The notes: a model not told the origin generated them from the letters alone. DNA of 64,000 nt from Chloroflexota bacterium (GCA_019873685.1 JAIOAT010000011.1:19353-83352); one strand, 5' to 3'. Shown: positions 51,270 to 61,638, numbered from the stretch's first letter. Program-made: numbers and translations.

Positions 51270-52445
51270 GTGAGACGGGTGCTGTTGGTGGGACTGCTGT
51301 TGATCCTGACCGGCTGCGCGGTGCTGGAGGGGCCTCCCGCGCCCGCCACGCCGGACCTCAGCCGGACATACACCCACCCCGGCGGTGTGTTCTCCCTGGC
51401 CCTGCCGCCGTCCTGGATCGCGGGCGACCTCAGCAACGGGGAGACGCTGCTGATGACCTTTGCCCCGCCGGAGGCGACACGCCCGCCGTTGACCGTGTAT
51501 GTGGTGCGGCTGGCCAGCCCGCTGGATGGCACGGCCTTCGGTGCGGCGATGGGATCGTATCTGCGCTCGCCGCAGAACTGGACGCTGGACGTGGTTGACC
51601 AGCAGGCGATGGGTGACGGGAGCTGGCGCGTGGCCGGCGTCCGCCAGGTGCGCGGGCAGGCGCTGCCGGTGAACCTCTTCATGTTGCGGGAAGGGGCCTT
51701 CTTTTCCGCGCTGGAAGTTGTCGTGCCGTCCAGCGATCCCTTCCTGGCTTCGCTGCTGACCATGATGGTCAACACCTACCGGATTAACCCGGAAGCCGCC
51801 TGGCCGGTCGGAACGGTGGGCGACTTCCCGCCGCTGGATGAGAACCTGCTGGTAGCGGGTGGAAATCTCTCGTTCAGCGCACTGGCGGCATGGTCTGACG
51901 GCGAGGGTGGTTTTCACATCAGCGGGCAGGTCGCCAACCGCGCTCCGTACCCGGTGGAAGCGGTAACGATCCAGGCCGTCCTGCTGGACGCTGCCGGGAA
52001 CGCTCTGGCTGAAGGCAGCGCCGCGATGCCGCTGTTCATCCTGCCGGATGGGGAACTGGGGCCGTTTGATGTGCGCTTTCCGGATGGGCGGCCTCGTGGC
52101 GTGGCCCGCTACCGGCTGGAGGCGCGGGCGCAATATGCCGCGCAGCCGGGGGCGCTTCTGGGCGCGGGGACGTTTGACTGGGAAGACCGCGCCGAATATG
52201 ACGACCAGGGCCAGTTGCACATCCGGGGGACGCTCTGGCATACCGGCGACGCGCCAGCCTATGATCTGCAGGCGGTGATCACCCTGTTTGACAGCGCTGA
52301 CCGGGTCATCGGTGTGGCGGCGGCGAGCATTGGTGATGGCCCGCTGCAGCCCGGCGGATCGTTGCGCTTTGATGTGCCCGTTCCGCCTGGCGGCGCGGAA
52401 GCGGTGCACTATCAATTAACCATCCAGGCCCGTCGTCAGTCTTAG
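51270..52445 (+). CDS. putative lipoprotein with FxLYD-like repeats
   Basis: Lipobox LLILTGCAVLEG; C-terminal repeats HISGQVANRAPYPVEAVTIQAVLLDAAGN and HIRGTLWHTGDAPAYDLQAVITLFDSADR. Confidence 0.75.
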   Translation: MRRVLLVGLLLILTGCAVLEGPPAPATPDLSRTYTHPGGVFSLALPPSWIAGDLSNGETLLMTFAPPEATRPPLTVYVVRLASPLDGTAFGAAMGSYLRSPQNWTLDVVDQQAMGDGSWRVAGVRQVRGQALPVNLFMLREGAFFSALEVVVPSSDPFLASLLTMMVNTYRINPEAAWPVGTVGDFPPLDENLLVAGGNLSFSALAAWSDGEGGFHISGQVANRAPYPVEAVTIQAVLLDAAGNALAEGSAAMPLFILPDGELGPFDVRFPDGRPRGVARYRLEARAQYAAQPGALLGAGTFDWEDRAEYDDQGQLHIRGTLWHTGDAPAYDLQAVITLFDSADRVIGVAAASIGDGPLQPGGSLRFDVPVPPGGAEAVHYQLTIQARRQS

Positions 52446-52480
52446 GGGTGGGGGTTAGCGGCAGGTGGAAGCAGGCCAAG

Positions 52481-53398
52481 ATGATTGTCACGATCCTGGG
52501 ATCGGGGGGCGGTACGGGCATCCCTAACCCGTTTTGCCAGTGCCCGACGTGCGAGACAGCGCGGCAGCACGGCGGCCGGGACCGCCGCAATGCGCCAGCA
52601 GTGCTGATCAACGACGATCTGTTGATCGACTGCGGCCCCGACGTGATCAACAGCGCCCGGCAACTGGGACTGTCGCTGGCTTCTCTGCAGGCGCTGGTGA
52701 TCACGCACCGGCACAGTGATCATCTCGATCCCTGGTTCTTTCGCTCTCGGCGAAGCGTCAAGAATACGGAATTGCCGCTGCTGACCGTCTACGGCCCACG
52801 CGACGCTCTCGATTCTGTCTTTGACTTTTATGCGCGGACGTTCGGCTGGAACCGGCCCATGCTGGAACAGGAAACGCGCACTATCTGGCATCCGGTGGAA
52901 AGCGGAAGCCGCAAACTGATCGGGCGCTACCGGTTGCAGTTTTTCCCTGCCACCCATGGCGACGCGATGCTCCAGGCAGTACTCGTCGGCGTGCGGGATG
53001 CGCAGGCGGGCTATTTTCACTGCTATGACAGCGGTCCGTTGACAGAGGAAGCATGGGCAATGCTGAGTGATCAGCGCTTCGATGCAGCGGCTATCGACGC
53101 TACCATCGGGCGGCAGGACGACTTTGCCAGCACCGAGCACATGACTGCTGCCCAGGCGATCGAGACAGCGCAACGTCTGCGCGAGATGGGCATTCTGGCT
53201 CCGGAAGGGTACGCGCTGGCAACGCACTTCGTCCATCAGGATGCCGGCAGCCACGAAGAGAAGGCGGCTTTCTACGCGCCGCAGGGCATGACCCCCGCTT
53301 ATGATGGGCTGCGGCTGACGCTGGGCGAAGGAGCGGAGACTCCGCCGGAGGAGATCGACTCGGCTGAGGACTGGGAAGCATCCGGGATGCAGGAATGA
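52481..53398 (+). CDS. MBL-fold metal-dependent hydrolase
   Basis: LGSGGGTGIPNPFCQCPTC..LLIDCGPD..ITHRHSDHLDP. Confidence 0.9.
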   Translation: MIVTILGSGGGTGIPNPFCQCPTCETARQHGGRDRRNAPAVLINDDLLIDCGPDVINSARQLGLSLASLQALVITHRHSDHLDPWFFRSRRSVKNTELPLLTVYGPRDALDSVFDFYARTFGWNRPMLEQETRTIWHPVESGSRKLIGRYRLQFFPATHGDAMLQAVLVGVRDAQAGYFHCYDSGPLTEEAWAMLSDQRFDAAAIDATIGRQDDFASTEHMTAAQAIETAQRLREMGILAPEGYALATHFVHQDAGSHEEKAAFYAPQGMTPAYDGLRLTLGEGAETPPEEIDSAEDWEASGMQE

Positions 53399-53438
53399 CG
53401 CTGGCAGCAGGCGCGATGGCGGCGGACAGGGGAGAGCC

Positions 53439-53903
53439 ATGATCGAGATCGATATTCCTGGCAAAGAGGTGTTGCGGCTGGAACACGCCGTTTTTGATGT
53501 CAACGGTACGCTGGCGCTGGATGGGGAGTTGTTACCCGGTGTGGCGGAGCGACTGGCTGCGCTGGGCCAGCGCCTGACACTGCACATGCTCACCGCCGAC
53601 ACACATGGCCGGCAGGCTGCCATTGATGCGGTGCTGGGCTTCCGGGCGACGATTGTCAGCCGCGGCTCGGTGGAGAAGGCGGCTTATGTGCTCTCGCTGG
53701 GCGGGCAGGGGGTGGTCGCCATTGGCAACGGCGCCAACGACGCCCACATGTTCCAGGCTGCCGCCCTGAGTATCGCCGTCCTCGGCCCGGAAGGGCTGGC
53801 CTTTGACGCGATCAAGAGCGCGGACGTGATCACCGGCTCAATCCTGGACGCGCTGGATTTGCTGCTGAAGCCGGATCGCCTGCGGGCGACCCTGCGCCGT
53901 TAG
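53439..53903 (+). CDS. HAD-family hydrolase (soluble P-type ATPase-like)
   Basis: FDVNGTLALDGELLPGV..GNGANDAHMFQAAALSIAVLG. Confidence 0.85.
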   Translation: MIEIDIPGKEVLRLEHAVFDVNGTLALDGELLPGVAERLAALGQRLTLHMLTADTHGRQAAIDAVLGFRATIVSRGSVEKAAYVLSLGGQGVVAIGNGANDAHMFQAAALSIAVLGPEGLAFDAIKSADVITGSILDALDLLLKPDRLRATLRR

Positions 53904-54031
53904 CATCTGATGGCTCCGCTGAGACGCAGGTTCAAATCTGTGGGGATGCCGGGGTGGACTTGCCCCCCGGCGTTCTTGTTGCCGTTGCCCCGTTTTTTAT
54001 CCTGTTATCTTGTGTGCACCGGGAGGACCCT

Positions 54032-54367
54032 GTGGCGCTCTTTCTGATCAAGTTCTTTCACAGCATCGTCTTTGTCGTAGAAAGCGCCGCGATTCTCTAC
54101 CTCCTCTACAGCGGCCTGTTCAACGTTCGCAGCCCCTGGCTGGGGGTAGCGGTGGTGCTGGTACTGGCCGAGGTGGTGGTATACGTTGGCAATGGTACAC
54201 GCTGCCCGCTGACCAGGCTGGCCCGCCAGATGGGCGACAAAACCGGCGATGACTTCATCGCCGATATCTTCCTGCCTGCCTGGTTCACGCCGCTGATCCC
54301 GCGTATTTGCGGCTCGTTGGCTGCGGTCGGGATGATACTGGTTGTGGTGCGCCTGCTGATCGGATGA
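54032..54367 (+). CDS. small membrane protein
   Basis: GTG start MALFLIKFFHSIVFVVESAAILYLLYSGLF..; multiple TM segments. Confidence 0.75.
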   Translation: MALFLIKFFHSIVFVVESAAILYLLYSGLFNVRSPWLGVAVVLVLAEVVVYVGNGTRCPLTRLARQMGDKTGDDFIADIFLPAWFTPLIPRICGSLAAVGMILVVVRLLIG

Positions 54368-54393
54368 TCGCGCTGGTGTGACCAGCACCCCGG

Positions 54394-54440
54394 TTGACGT
54401 CGTACCGGGGTGACTTATAATCAAATCATTGTTTGATTAT
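54394..54440 (+). promoter_or_regulatory. near-consensus promoter overlapping palindromic operator
   Basis: TTGACG (54394-54399), 16 nt, TATAAT (54416-54421); palindrome ATAATCAAA-tcattg-TTTGATTAT (54417-54440). Confidence 0.85.
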
Positions 54441-54461
54441 CGCCATCTGGAGTGTGAGATT

Positions 54462-55061
54462 ATGGCGCGGAGACCCGCCAGCCAGACGGTCAGCCGCCGG
54501 GCCATTCTGGAGGCCGCGGCGCGCGTTTTTCATGAGCGTGGCTATCACGGGGCGACGATGCAGGACATCAGCGGCGCTGTTGGCCTAACGGCCGGCAGCC
54601 TGTACCACCATTTCAGCGGCGGCAAGGAGGCTATCTTCCTGGCGGTGCTGGAAGCCGGGCTGGCGCAGGTGACCGCTGATCTCAAGGCTATCGTGGCGCT
54701 GCCGTTGCCGCCGGATGAGAAGTTGCGCCGCGCCATCTGCGCCCATGTTCTCAGCGTAACCGAGCACGTGGCGGTCGCCGCGCTGATGGTTTTTGAGATG
54801 CGCACGGCGCTCAGCCTGCCGGAGGCACCAGCCCGTTACCTGACCGCCCGCGACGCCTTTGAAGGACTGTACCGCCAGATGATCGCCGAGGGCATTGCTG
54901 CGGGGGTATTCCGCCCGGTGGATGTCGGGGTGTTTACCCGCACGCTGCTGGGCGCGGCCAATTGGGTCAGCGTGTGGTACCGCCCGGAAGGGCGGTTGAC
55001 TGGCGTTGACATCGCCGGGCAGATCGCCGATATTTTTCTCAACGCATTGCGAGCAGGGTAG
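54462..55061 (+). CDS. TetR/AcrR-family transcriptional regulator
   Basis: SRRAILEAAARVFHERGYHGATMQDISGAVGLTAGSLYHHFSGGKEAIF. Confidence 0.93.
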   Translation: MARRPASQTVSRRAILEAAARVFHERGYHGATMQDISGAVGLTAGSLYHHFSGGKEAIFLAVLEAGLAQVTADLKAIVALPLPPDEKLRRAICAHVLSVTEHVAVAALMVFEMRTALSLPEAPARYLTARDAFEGLYRQMIAEGIAAGVFRPVDVGVFTRTLLGAANWVSVWYRPEGRLTGVDIAGQIADIFLNALRAG

Positions 55062-55092
55062 ACCTGTTCACCGCTGGAGTGGAGGGGGAATC

Positions 55093-55326
55093 GTGTCACC
55101 ATCATCACCGCGTACATCACTGCTCATGGTGGATCGGGACAGGTGCGGCATCTGTGGGTGCTGCGTGCCGGTATGCGCCACAGTCGCCCTGGTGCTGCAC
55201 GACGCGTATCTGGAAGTCATCAACGACCGCTGTACCTCCTGCCAGAAGTGCATCGTGGTCTGTCCAACCCATGCGCTTTCTGAGGTTGCGCTGACGGCAA
55301 TGGCAACGCAGGGAGGGGGGCGGTGA
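55093..55326 (+). CDS. 4Fe-4S ferredoxin-like protein
   Basis: CGICGCCVPVCA and CTSCQKCIVVCP; start GTG 55093 or ATG 55126. Confidence 0.85.
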   Translation: MSPSSPRTSLLMVDRDRCGICGCCVPVCATVALVLHDAYLEVINDRCTSCQKCIVVCPTHALSEVALTAMATQGGGR

Positions 55327-56510
55327 AACTGCAGGAAGCTTACGATATCGTTGTGGTCGGCGGCGGGCCGGGCGGCGCGGCAGCGGCGATCACAGCGGCC
55401 CGGCGCGGCTTGAGCGTGCTCCTGATTGAAAAGCGACAGGAGATCGGCACGCCCGTCCGCTGCGCGGAAGCGATTGGCCGCGACCAGGTAGCGCCGTTCA
55501 TTGCCCTGGACCCGGCCTGGATCGCTGCGGAGATCGACGCTTTTCGCATCTTCGGGCCATCCGGCCAGTCGGTGCGGGTCCCGCCGACATCGCCCACGAT
55601 TGTGGTGGAGCGCAAGATTTTCGACCGGGAGCTGGTCAATGCGGCAGTGCGGGCCGGGGCGACCGCGCGGGCCATGACGCGGGCCACCGGCCTGATCATC
55701 GAAGATGGCTTTGTGCGCGGGGTGAAGATGATCAGCCTGGGCCGGGAGGAAACGGTGCGGGCCAGAGTCGTCATCGGCGCGGACGGGCCAGAATCGCAGG
55801 TAGGGCTATGGGCCGGGCTGAGCACCATGCCGCGCATGGCCGACTACTATACCGCTGTCCAGTACCTGCTGGCCGGAATTCCGCTGGACGACCCCCGCGA
55901 ATGCCAGTACCACATCGGCAACGATCTCGCGCCGGGGGGGTATGCCTGGGTCTTTCCCAAAGGGCCGGATAAAGCCAATGTTGGACTGGTGATCACGGCC
56001 ACCCATGAGAAGAACGGTCGGAGCGCGCAGGAGTACCTGGACGCTTTTGTTGAGCGACGTTTCCCCGGCGCGTCTGTCCTGGCCCTGATTCTGGGCGGCA
56101 TCCCGGTTGGCGGTACGGTCAAAGAACTGGTCGGGAACGGCGTGATGTTGGTTGGCGATGCGGCCCACCAGGCTGAGCCGATCACCGGCGGCGGGATCAA
56201 CCTGGCGATCTTCGCCGGGGAGATGGCTGCCAGCGTCGCCGCTGATGCCATCGCCGCCGGGGACTGGTCAAAGAAAGCGCTGGAAGCTTATCCTCGCCGC
56301 TGGCATCAGGAGCACGGGCGCGCCATCAAGAGCATGGCGGCGCTGCGCCACAGTGTGCTGAAGTTCTCTGACGAGCGTTACGACCGGCTGGTGGCCCTGG
56401 CGGCGGAACTACCGCTGGCGGAGATGAGTGTGTTTGACATCATCCTCCGCGTGCTACGCCATGATCCCGGTCTGTTGCTGGCAGCGCGGGAGTTCCTCAT
56501 CCCGACCTGA
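55323..56510 (+). CDS. geranylgeranyl reductase-family FAD-dependent oxidoreductase
   Basis: DIVVVGGGPGGAAAAITAARRGLSVLLIEKR; LVGDAAHQAEPITGGGINLA. Confidence 0.88.
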   Translation: MKLQEAYDIVVVGGGPGGAAAAITAARRGLSVLLIEKRQEIGTPVRCAEAIGRDQVAPFIALDPAWIAAEIDAFRIFGPSGQSVRVPPTSPTIVVERKIFDRELVNAAVRAGATARAMTRATGLIIEDGFVRGVKMISLGREETVRARVVIGADGPESQVGLWAGLSTMPRMADYYTAVQYLLAGIPLDDPRECQYHIGNDLAPGGYAWVFPKGPDKANVGLVITATHEKNGRSAQEYLDAFVERRFPGASVLALILGGIPVGGTVKELVGNGVMLVGDAAHQAEPITGGGINLAIFAGEMAASVAADAIAAGDWSKKALEAYPRRWHQEHGRAIKSMAALRHSVLKFSDERYDRLVALAAELPLAEMSVFDIILRVLRHDPGLLLAAREFLIPT

Positions 56511-56743
56511 GTGTCGTTAGGCGGGGGGCTGTCCGCCAGGGCGGGCCTCCCGTCTGCAGTGTAGATCAAGCAGGGGGGCGCATGCTGGAAAGATGAGTGC
56601 GTTTGACATCATCCTCCGCGTGCTACGCCATGATCCCGGTTTGTTGCTGGCAGCGCGGGAGTTCCTCATCCCGACCTGAGTGTCGTTAGGCGGGGGGCCT
56701 GTCCGCCAGGGCGGGCCTCCCGTCTGCAGTGTAGATCAAGCAG
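56422..56743 (+). repeat. tandem direct duplication, two ~152-bp copies
   Basis: Copies 56422-56573 and 56591-56743, nearly identical (about two substitutions and one 1-nt indel). Confidence 0.95.
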
Positions 56744-56786
56744 CGGCGTTCCCGCTGGAAGAGAGGCCGAGAAGGAGCAGCCCGGA

Positions 56787-57878
56787 ATGGTGTCGTTTAC
56801 CCCCACTGAAGAGCAGCAGATGTTGATCGAGACGATTCATCGCTATGCCGAGGCGCAGGTGCGACCAATCGCCCACGAGGCGGATGAAACGGGCGAAATC
56901 CCCGCCGGGGTGCTGCGGGCTGGCTGGGAGATCGGCCTGATCCCGGCGGCGCTGCCGGAGGCGTACGGCGGCCTGGGCGAGCACGAAGCGCTGACCGGCG
57001 TCCTGGCGGCGGAGGAACTGGCCTGGGGCGACCTGGCTGTAGCGCTCAAAGTGCTGGCTCCGGCCCTCTTCGCCTATCCGGTGCTGATGGCCGGGACGGC
57101 GGCGCAACAGGCTGAACTACTGCCGCTTTTCGCCGGTGATTATATTCCCGTGACCGCTGCGCTGGCTGAGCCAGGGCTGTTCTTTGATCCTCGCGCCCTG
57201 GCGACGACGGCCACTGCTCAGGGTGACGGCTACATCCTCAACGGGCTTAAGCGCAATGTCCCGCTGGCAGCTGAGGCGCAAAAGCTGCTCATCTACGCCC
57301 GTGAGGACAGCGGGACGGTCGGGGCGTACATCGTCGATGCCGGGGCGGACGGGCTGACGATCGGAGAACGGGAGAAGCTGATGGGCATCCGCGCCCTGCC
57401 GACGTACCCGGTCACGCTTTCCGGCGTGCGCGTCGACGCGGCGCGGCGGCTGGGCGGGGAGGCTCCGCTGCCGTATGAGGCGATTCTCAACCGCCAGCAG
57501 GTCGCCCTGGCGGCGCTGGCGGTTGGTGTGGCGCGGGCGGCTTTTGAGTATGCACGCGACTATGCCAAAGGACGCGTGCAGTTTGGCGCGCCAATTGCCA
57601 CCAAACAGGCCATCGCTTTCATGCTGGCCGAGATGGCGATCGAGGTCGACGCAGCGCGGCTGATGGCCTGGGAAGCGGCCTGGAAGCTTGACCAGGGGCA
57701 AGACGCCACGCGCGAGGCTTACCTGGCGAGTCGCTACGCCGCCGATACAGTCGTTTTCGTGGCGGATAGCGCCGTGCAAACGCTGGGCGGCTACGGCTTC
57801 ATCCGTGAATATCCGGTGGAGCGCTGGCTGCGGGATGGGCGGGGATTTGCCATGTTCTGCGGCCTGGCAATTGTTTGA
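56787..57878 (+). CDS. acyl-CoA dehydrogenase family protein
   Basis: ACAD N- and C-terminal segments; AVQTLGGYGFIREYPVERWLRDGR. Confidence 0.92.
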   Translation: MVSFTPTEEQQMLIETIHRYAEAQVRPIAHEADETGEIPAGVLRAGWEIGLIPAALPEAYGGLGEHEALTGVLAAEELAWGDLAVALKVLAPALFAYPVLMAGTAAQQAELLPLFAGDYIPVTAALAEPGLFFDPRALATTATAQGDGYILNGLKRNVPLAAEAQKLLIYAREDSGTVGAYIVDAGADGLTIGEREKLMGIRALPTYPVTLSGVRVDAARRLGGEAPLPYEAILNRQQVALAALAVGVARAAFEYARDYAKGRVQFGAPIATKQAIAFMLAEMAIEVDAARLMAWEAAWKLDQGQDATREAYLASRYAADTVVFVADSAVQTLGGYGFIREYPVERWLRDGRGFAMFCGLAIV

Positions 57879-57919
57879 GTGGTGCGTATCGGGTCTTGAA
57901 TGGGGCAGGAGCGCGAACG

Positions 57920-59173
57920 ATGGCAATCAGCTTTGCAATGCCTGAGCGCGTGGAGCGCGAGCGGATGATGGCCCAGGCGCTGGCCGAAGGGATCATGCGC
58001 CCGGTTTCCCGCCAGCTGGACGAGAACGAACATGAGCGCCCGGTCGATTTCATCAAGCTGATCTGGCCGGTGATGCGCGATCAACAGGCCCGCGCCCTTG
58101 ACCGGCTCAAAGCGCCGCCGGACCCCGAAAAGGAAAAGAAGCCGCGCAGCACCTACCTGGCCATGATGGTACAGATCGAGGCGCTCTCCTGGGGCGACGC
58201 CGGGCAGTACCTGTGCATCCCGTCGCCGCTGTTGGCCGGGGCGGCCATCGAAGCGGTTGGTACACCGGAGCAGAAGGAGCGCTTCCTGCGGCGCTTCGCC
58301 GAGGGCGATGCTCCCAGATGGGGCGCGATGGCCATGACCGAGCCAAACGCTGGCTCTGACACGAAAGCCATCGAAACGACGGCGGTGCTCGACCCGGAAA
58401 CCCGTGAGTGGATCCTCAACGGTGAGAAGATCTTCATCACCAGCGGAGGGCTGGCGCTCAGGGAATCGGATGGCATCGTGGTCGTCTGGGCGACGATCGA
58501 CCGGTCGGCGGGCCGGGCCGGGATGCGCCCGTTTGTCGTGGAAGCCGGGACGCCCGGCGTGACAGTCTCCAAGCCGGAGATCAAGCACGGTATCCGCGCC
58601 AGCGATACGGTTTCGATCAAGTTCGAGAACTGCCGCATTCCGTATGACAATTTGCTGGGCGATCCGGAAGTCCGGCGGGAGGGCAGCCGCGAGGGCTTCC
58701 GGGGAGCGATGGCGACATTCGATGCTTCCCGACCGCTGGTGGCTGCCAGCGCACTGGGCGTGGGCCGCGCCGCGCTGGAGTTCGTCAAAGAGACGCTTCA
58801 CCAGCACGGCATCGACATCCCTTATGACCAGCCCTATCACCGGCTGAGCGCCATCCAGCGCGATGTACTGGAAATGGAGGCGCAACTGAAAGCGGCCTAC
58901 CTGCTCACACTGCGGGCTACCGCCATGCTGGACGAAGGGCTGCGCAACAACCTGGAAGCGTCTATGGCCAAAGCTAAGGCCGGTAAAGCAGTCACGAAGG
59001 TGACACAAAAGGCCGTCGAACTGCTGGGCATGATGGGCTACAGCCGCGAGTGGCTGGTGGAGAAGTGGATGCGCGACGCCCGGATCAACGACATCTACGA
59101 GGGTACCGGGCAGATCAATTTGCTGATTGTGGCCCGCCGTATCCTGGGCTATAGCAGCAGCGAGTTGAGTTAA
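57920..59173 (+). CDS. acyl-CoA dehydrogenase family protein
   Basis: AMTEPNAGSDTKAIETTA, LNGEKIFITSGG, KWMRDARINDIYEGTGQI. Confidence 0.94.
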   Translation: MAISFAMPERVERERMMAQALAEGIMRPVSRQLDENEHERPVDFIKLIWPVMRDQQARALDRLKAPPDPEKEKKPRSTYLAMMVQIEALSWGDAGQYLCIPSPLLAGAAIEAVGTPEQKERFLRRFAEGDAPRWGAMAMTEPNAGSDTKAIETTAVLDPETREWILNGEKIFITSGGLALRESDGIVVVWATIDRSAGRAGMRPFVVEAGTPGVTVSKPEIKHGIRASDTVSIKFENCRIPYDNLLGDPEVRREGSREGFRGAMATFDASRPLVAASALGVGRAALEFVKETLHQHGIDIPYDQPYHRLSAIQRDVLEMEAQLKAAYLLTLRATAMLDEGLRNNLEASMAKAKAGKAVTKVTQKAVELLGMMGYSREWLVEKWMRDARINDIYEGTGQINLLIVARRILGYSSSELS

Positions 59174-59224
59174 GCCGTCCGGCGGGATGTAGTCTGTAAC
59201 CCTGGATCATCTGGAGGGAGGGCG

Positions 59225-61618
59225 ATGAGCTATCAGATTCGCCGGGCGGCAGTGATCGGTTCCGGTACTATGGGCAGCGGTATCGCTGCCCTGCTGGCGG
59301 GTGTGGGCATCCCGGTGCTGTTACTGGATGTCCCTGCGCCGGGGACACAGCCCGGCGATCCGCCAGAGGCGCGGAATGCCATCGTACGGAGGAGCCTGGA
59401 GGCACTCGGCAAGAGCCGCCCGGCCCAGCTCTTTGCCCCGGAGGACGCCGATCTGATCATCCCCGGCAACGTGGACGATGACCTGGCCCGCCTGGCTGAA
59501 GCCGACTGGATCATCGAGGCCATCGTCGAGCGGCTGGAGGCCAAGCAGGAACTGATGGCGCGTATCGCCGCTGTCCGGCGACCGGAGGCAATCGTCAGCA
59601 CCAATACCTCCGGCCTGAGCATCAACGCTATCGCCGCCGGGCAGGATGCTGGTTTCCGGCGGTGCTTTCTGGGCACGCATTTCTTCAACCCGCCGCGCTA
59701 TATGCAACTCCTGGAAATCATCCCCGGCGTGGAAACCGACCCGGCGCTGGTGGCGTTCATGGCCGCGTTTGGACGCGATGTACTGGGCAAGGGCGTGGTG
59801 ATCGGCAGGGATACGCCCAACTTCATCGCGAATCGGGTGCTGAATATCGTCGGCGCCTTTACGGTGGCCTATGCCGTTGAGCACGGCTTCACCGTAGGAG
59901 AGATCGACGCCCTGACCGGCCCCCTGATCGGACGCCCCAAGACGGCGACCTTCCGCCTGCTGGATCTGGTGGGCATCGACGTGCTGGCGCATGTCAGCCG
60001 CAACCTGTACGAGGCCATCCCGGATGACCCGGCCCGCGAGGTGCTGGTGGACGCCGGGCTAACCCGCGTCCTGGATCGGCTGGTCGCCGAAGGCTGGCTG
60101 GGCGGCAAGACTGACCAGGGCTTTTACAGGAAGGTCTTTGTCGATGGTGAACGCCAGTTCTGGGAGTTGAACCTGCAGACGTTTGAGTATGCGCCGCCGG
60201 TGAGCGTCCGCTTTGAGAGTGTGGGCAAACACCGCAAGATCGAGGATACCGGCGCGCGCATCCGGGCGCTGATCGCGGAGGAGGATCGCGCCGGGCGGTT
60301 CCTGTGGGCGCTGCACGCCTTCTACCTCGCATACGCCGCGCGGATGGTCGGCGTGATCGCCGATGACCTGCCCAGTCTGGATCGTGCGGCGCGGTGGGGC
60401 TTCGGGCATGAGCTTGGCCCGTTTGAAATCTGGGACGCCATCGGCGTCGCTGAGTCCGTTCCGCGCATGGAGGCGGATGGCTACGCGGTGCCGGACTGGG
60501 TGAAGGAGATGCTAGCCGGCGGCGGCGCGACCTTCTACCGCCGCGACGGGCGTGGGATCGTGACCGGCGTTTACGATCCGGTGGCGAAGGGATACCGCGA
60601 TCTGAACCCTGATCGGCAGGTGGTGGTCATCGCCGATCTGAAGGCGGCGGGCAGGGTCGTGGAGGAGAACGCCGGAGCCAGCCTGATCGACATGGGCGAT
60701 GGTGCGCTGCTGGTGGAATTTCACACCAAGGCCAACGCCTTTGACGCGGATATCCTGGCCATGCTGCAGCGCGGGCTGGCCCGGCTGGAAAACGACTTTG
60801 ACGCGCTGGTGATCGGCAACCAGGGCCAGCACTTTTCGCTGGGGGCCAACATCATGCTGATCGCCATGATGGCCCAGGCCGGGCAGTGGGACGAGCTGGA
60901 TCGGGTGATCCGCGAGGGGCAGGCGATCATGGAGGCGCTGCGCCATGCCCCGAAGCCGGTAGTGACCGCGCCCTTTGGTATGGCGCTGGGCGCAGGCGCA
61001 GAGGTGACGATGGCCTGTACCGCCTGCGTCGCTCATGCTGAACTGTACATTGGCCTGGTGGAGTTCGGACTGGGCCTGATCGCCGCCTGGACGGGCACCA
61101 AGGAGATGCTGCGGCGGGTGATCAACCCGGTTATGCGCACGCCTGGCGCTGATGTGTTGCCGCACCTGCAGCAAGTCTTCGAGCAGATCGCGCTGGCCAA
61201 AGTCAGCGAAAGCGCCAAACAGGCGCGGACGATGGGTTTCCTCGGGCCGGCGGACCGGATCGTGATGCACCGCGATCAGCACCTGGCAGAAGCCAAGCGC
61301 ATGGCCCTGGCGCTGGCGCCCGGTTACCGCCCATCTCCGCCGGGCAAGGTCTGGGCGGCGGGTCGGGATGCGCTGGCGGCGCTCAGGCTGGCCGTGTGGC
61401 AGATGGCCCAGGGCGGCTATGCCAGCGAACATGACGCTAAAGTCGCTGGCAAGCTGGCTTATGTCCTGACCGGCGGCGATCTCAGCGCGCCGGGGTGGGT
61501 GGATGAGCGGGTCATCCTCGACCTGGAACGGGAGGCCTTCCTGAGCCTGGCCGGGGAGCCGAAGACGCAGGAGCGCCTGTGGTACATGCTCCAGCACAAC
61601 AAACCGCTGCGCAACTGA
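59225..61618 (+). CDS. 3-hydroxyacyl-CoA dehydrogenase / enoyl-CoA hydratase fusion (FadB/FadN-like)
   Basis: GSGTMGSGIAALLAGVGIPVLLLD, GTHFFNPPRYMQLLEIIPG, then crotonase segment. Confidence 0.93.
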   Translation: MSYQIRRAAVIGSGTMGSGIAALLAGVGIPVLLLDVPAPGTQPGDPPEARNAIVRRSLEALGKSRPAQLFAPEDADLIIPGNVDDDLARLAEADWIIEAIVERLEAKQELMARIAAVRRPEAIVSTNTSGLSINAIAAGQDAGFRRCFLGTHFFNPPRYMQLLEIIPGVETDPALVAFMAAFGRDVLGKGVVIGRDTPNFIANRVLNIVGAFTVAYAVEHGFTVGEIDALTGPLIGRPKTATFRLLDLVGIDVLAHVSRNLYEAIPDDPAREVLVDAGLTRVLDRLVAEGWLGGKTDQGFYRKVFVDGERQFWELNLQTFEYAPPVSVRFESVGKHRKIEDTGARIRALIAEEDRAGRFLWALHAFYLAYAARMVGVIADDLPSLDRAARWGFGHELGPFEIWDAIGVAESVPRMEADGYAVPDWVKEMLAGGGATFYRRDGRGIVTGVYDPVAKGYRDLNPDRQVVVIADLKAAGRVVEENAGASLIDMGDGALLVEFHTKANAFDADILAMLQRGLARLENDFDALVIGNQGQHFSLGANIMLIAMMAQAGQWDELDRVIREGQAIMEALRHAPKPVVTAPFGMALGAGAEVTMACTACVAHAELYIGLVEFGLGLIAAWTGTKEMLRRVINPVMRTPGADVLPHLQQVFEQIALAKVSESAKQARTMGFLGPADRIVMHRDQHLAEAKRMALALAPGYRPSPPGKVWAAGRDALAALRLAVWQMAQGGYASEHDAKVAGKLAYVLTGGDLSAPGWVDERVILDLEREAFLSLAGEPKTQERLWYMLQHNKPLRN

Positions 61619-61638
61619 CGACGTGCCCGGAGCGAACC

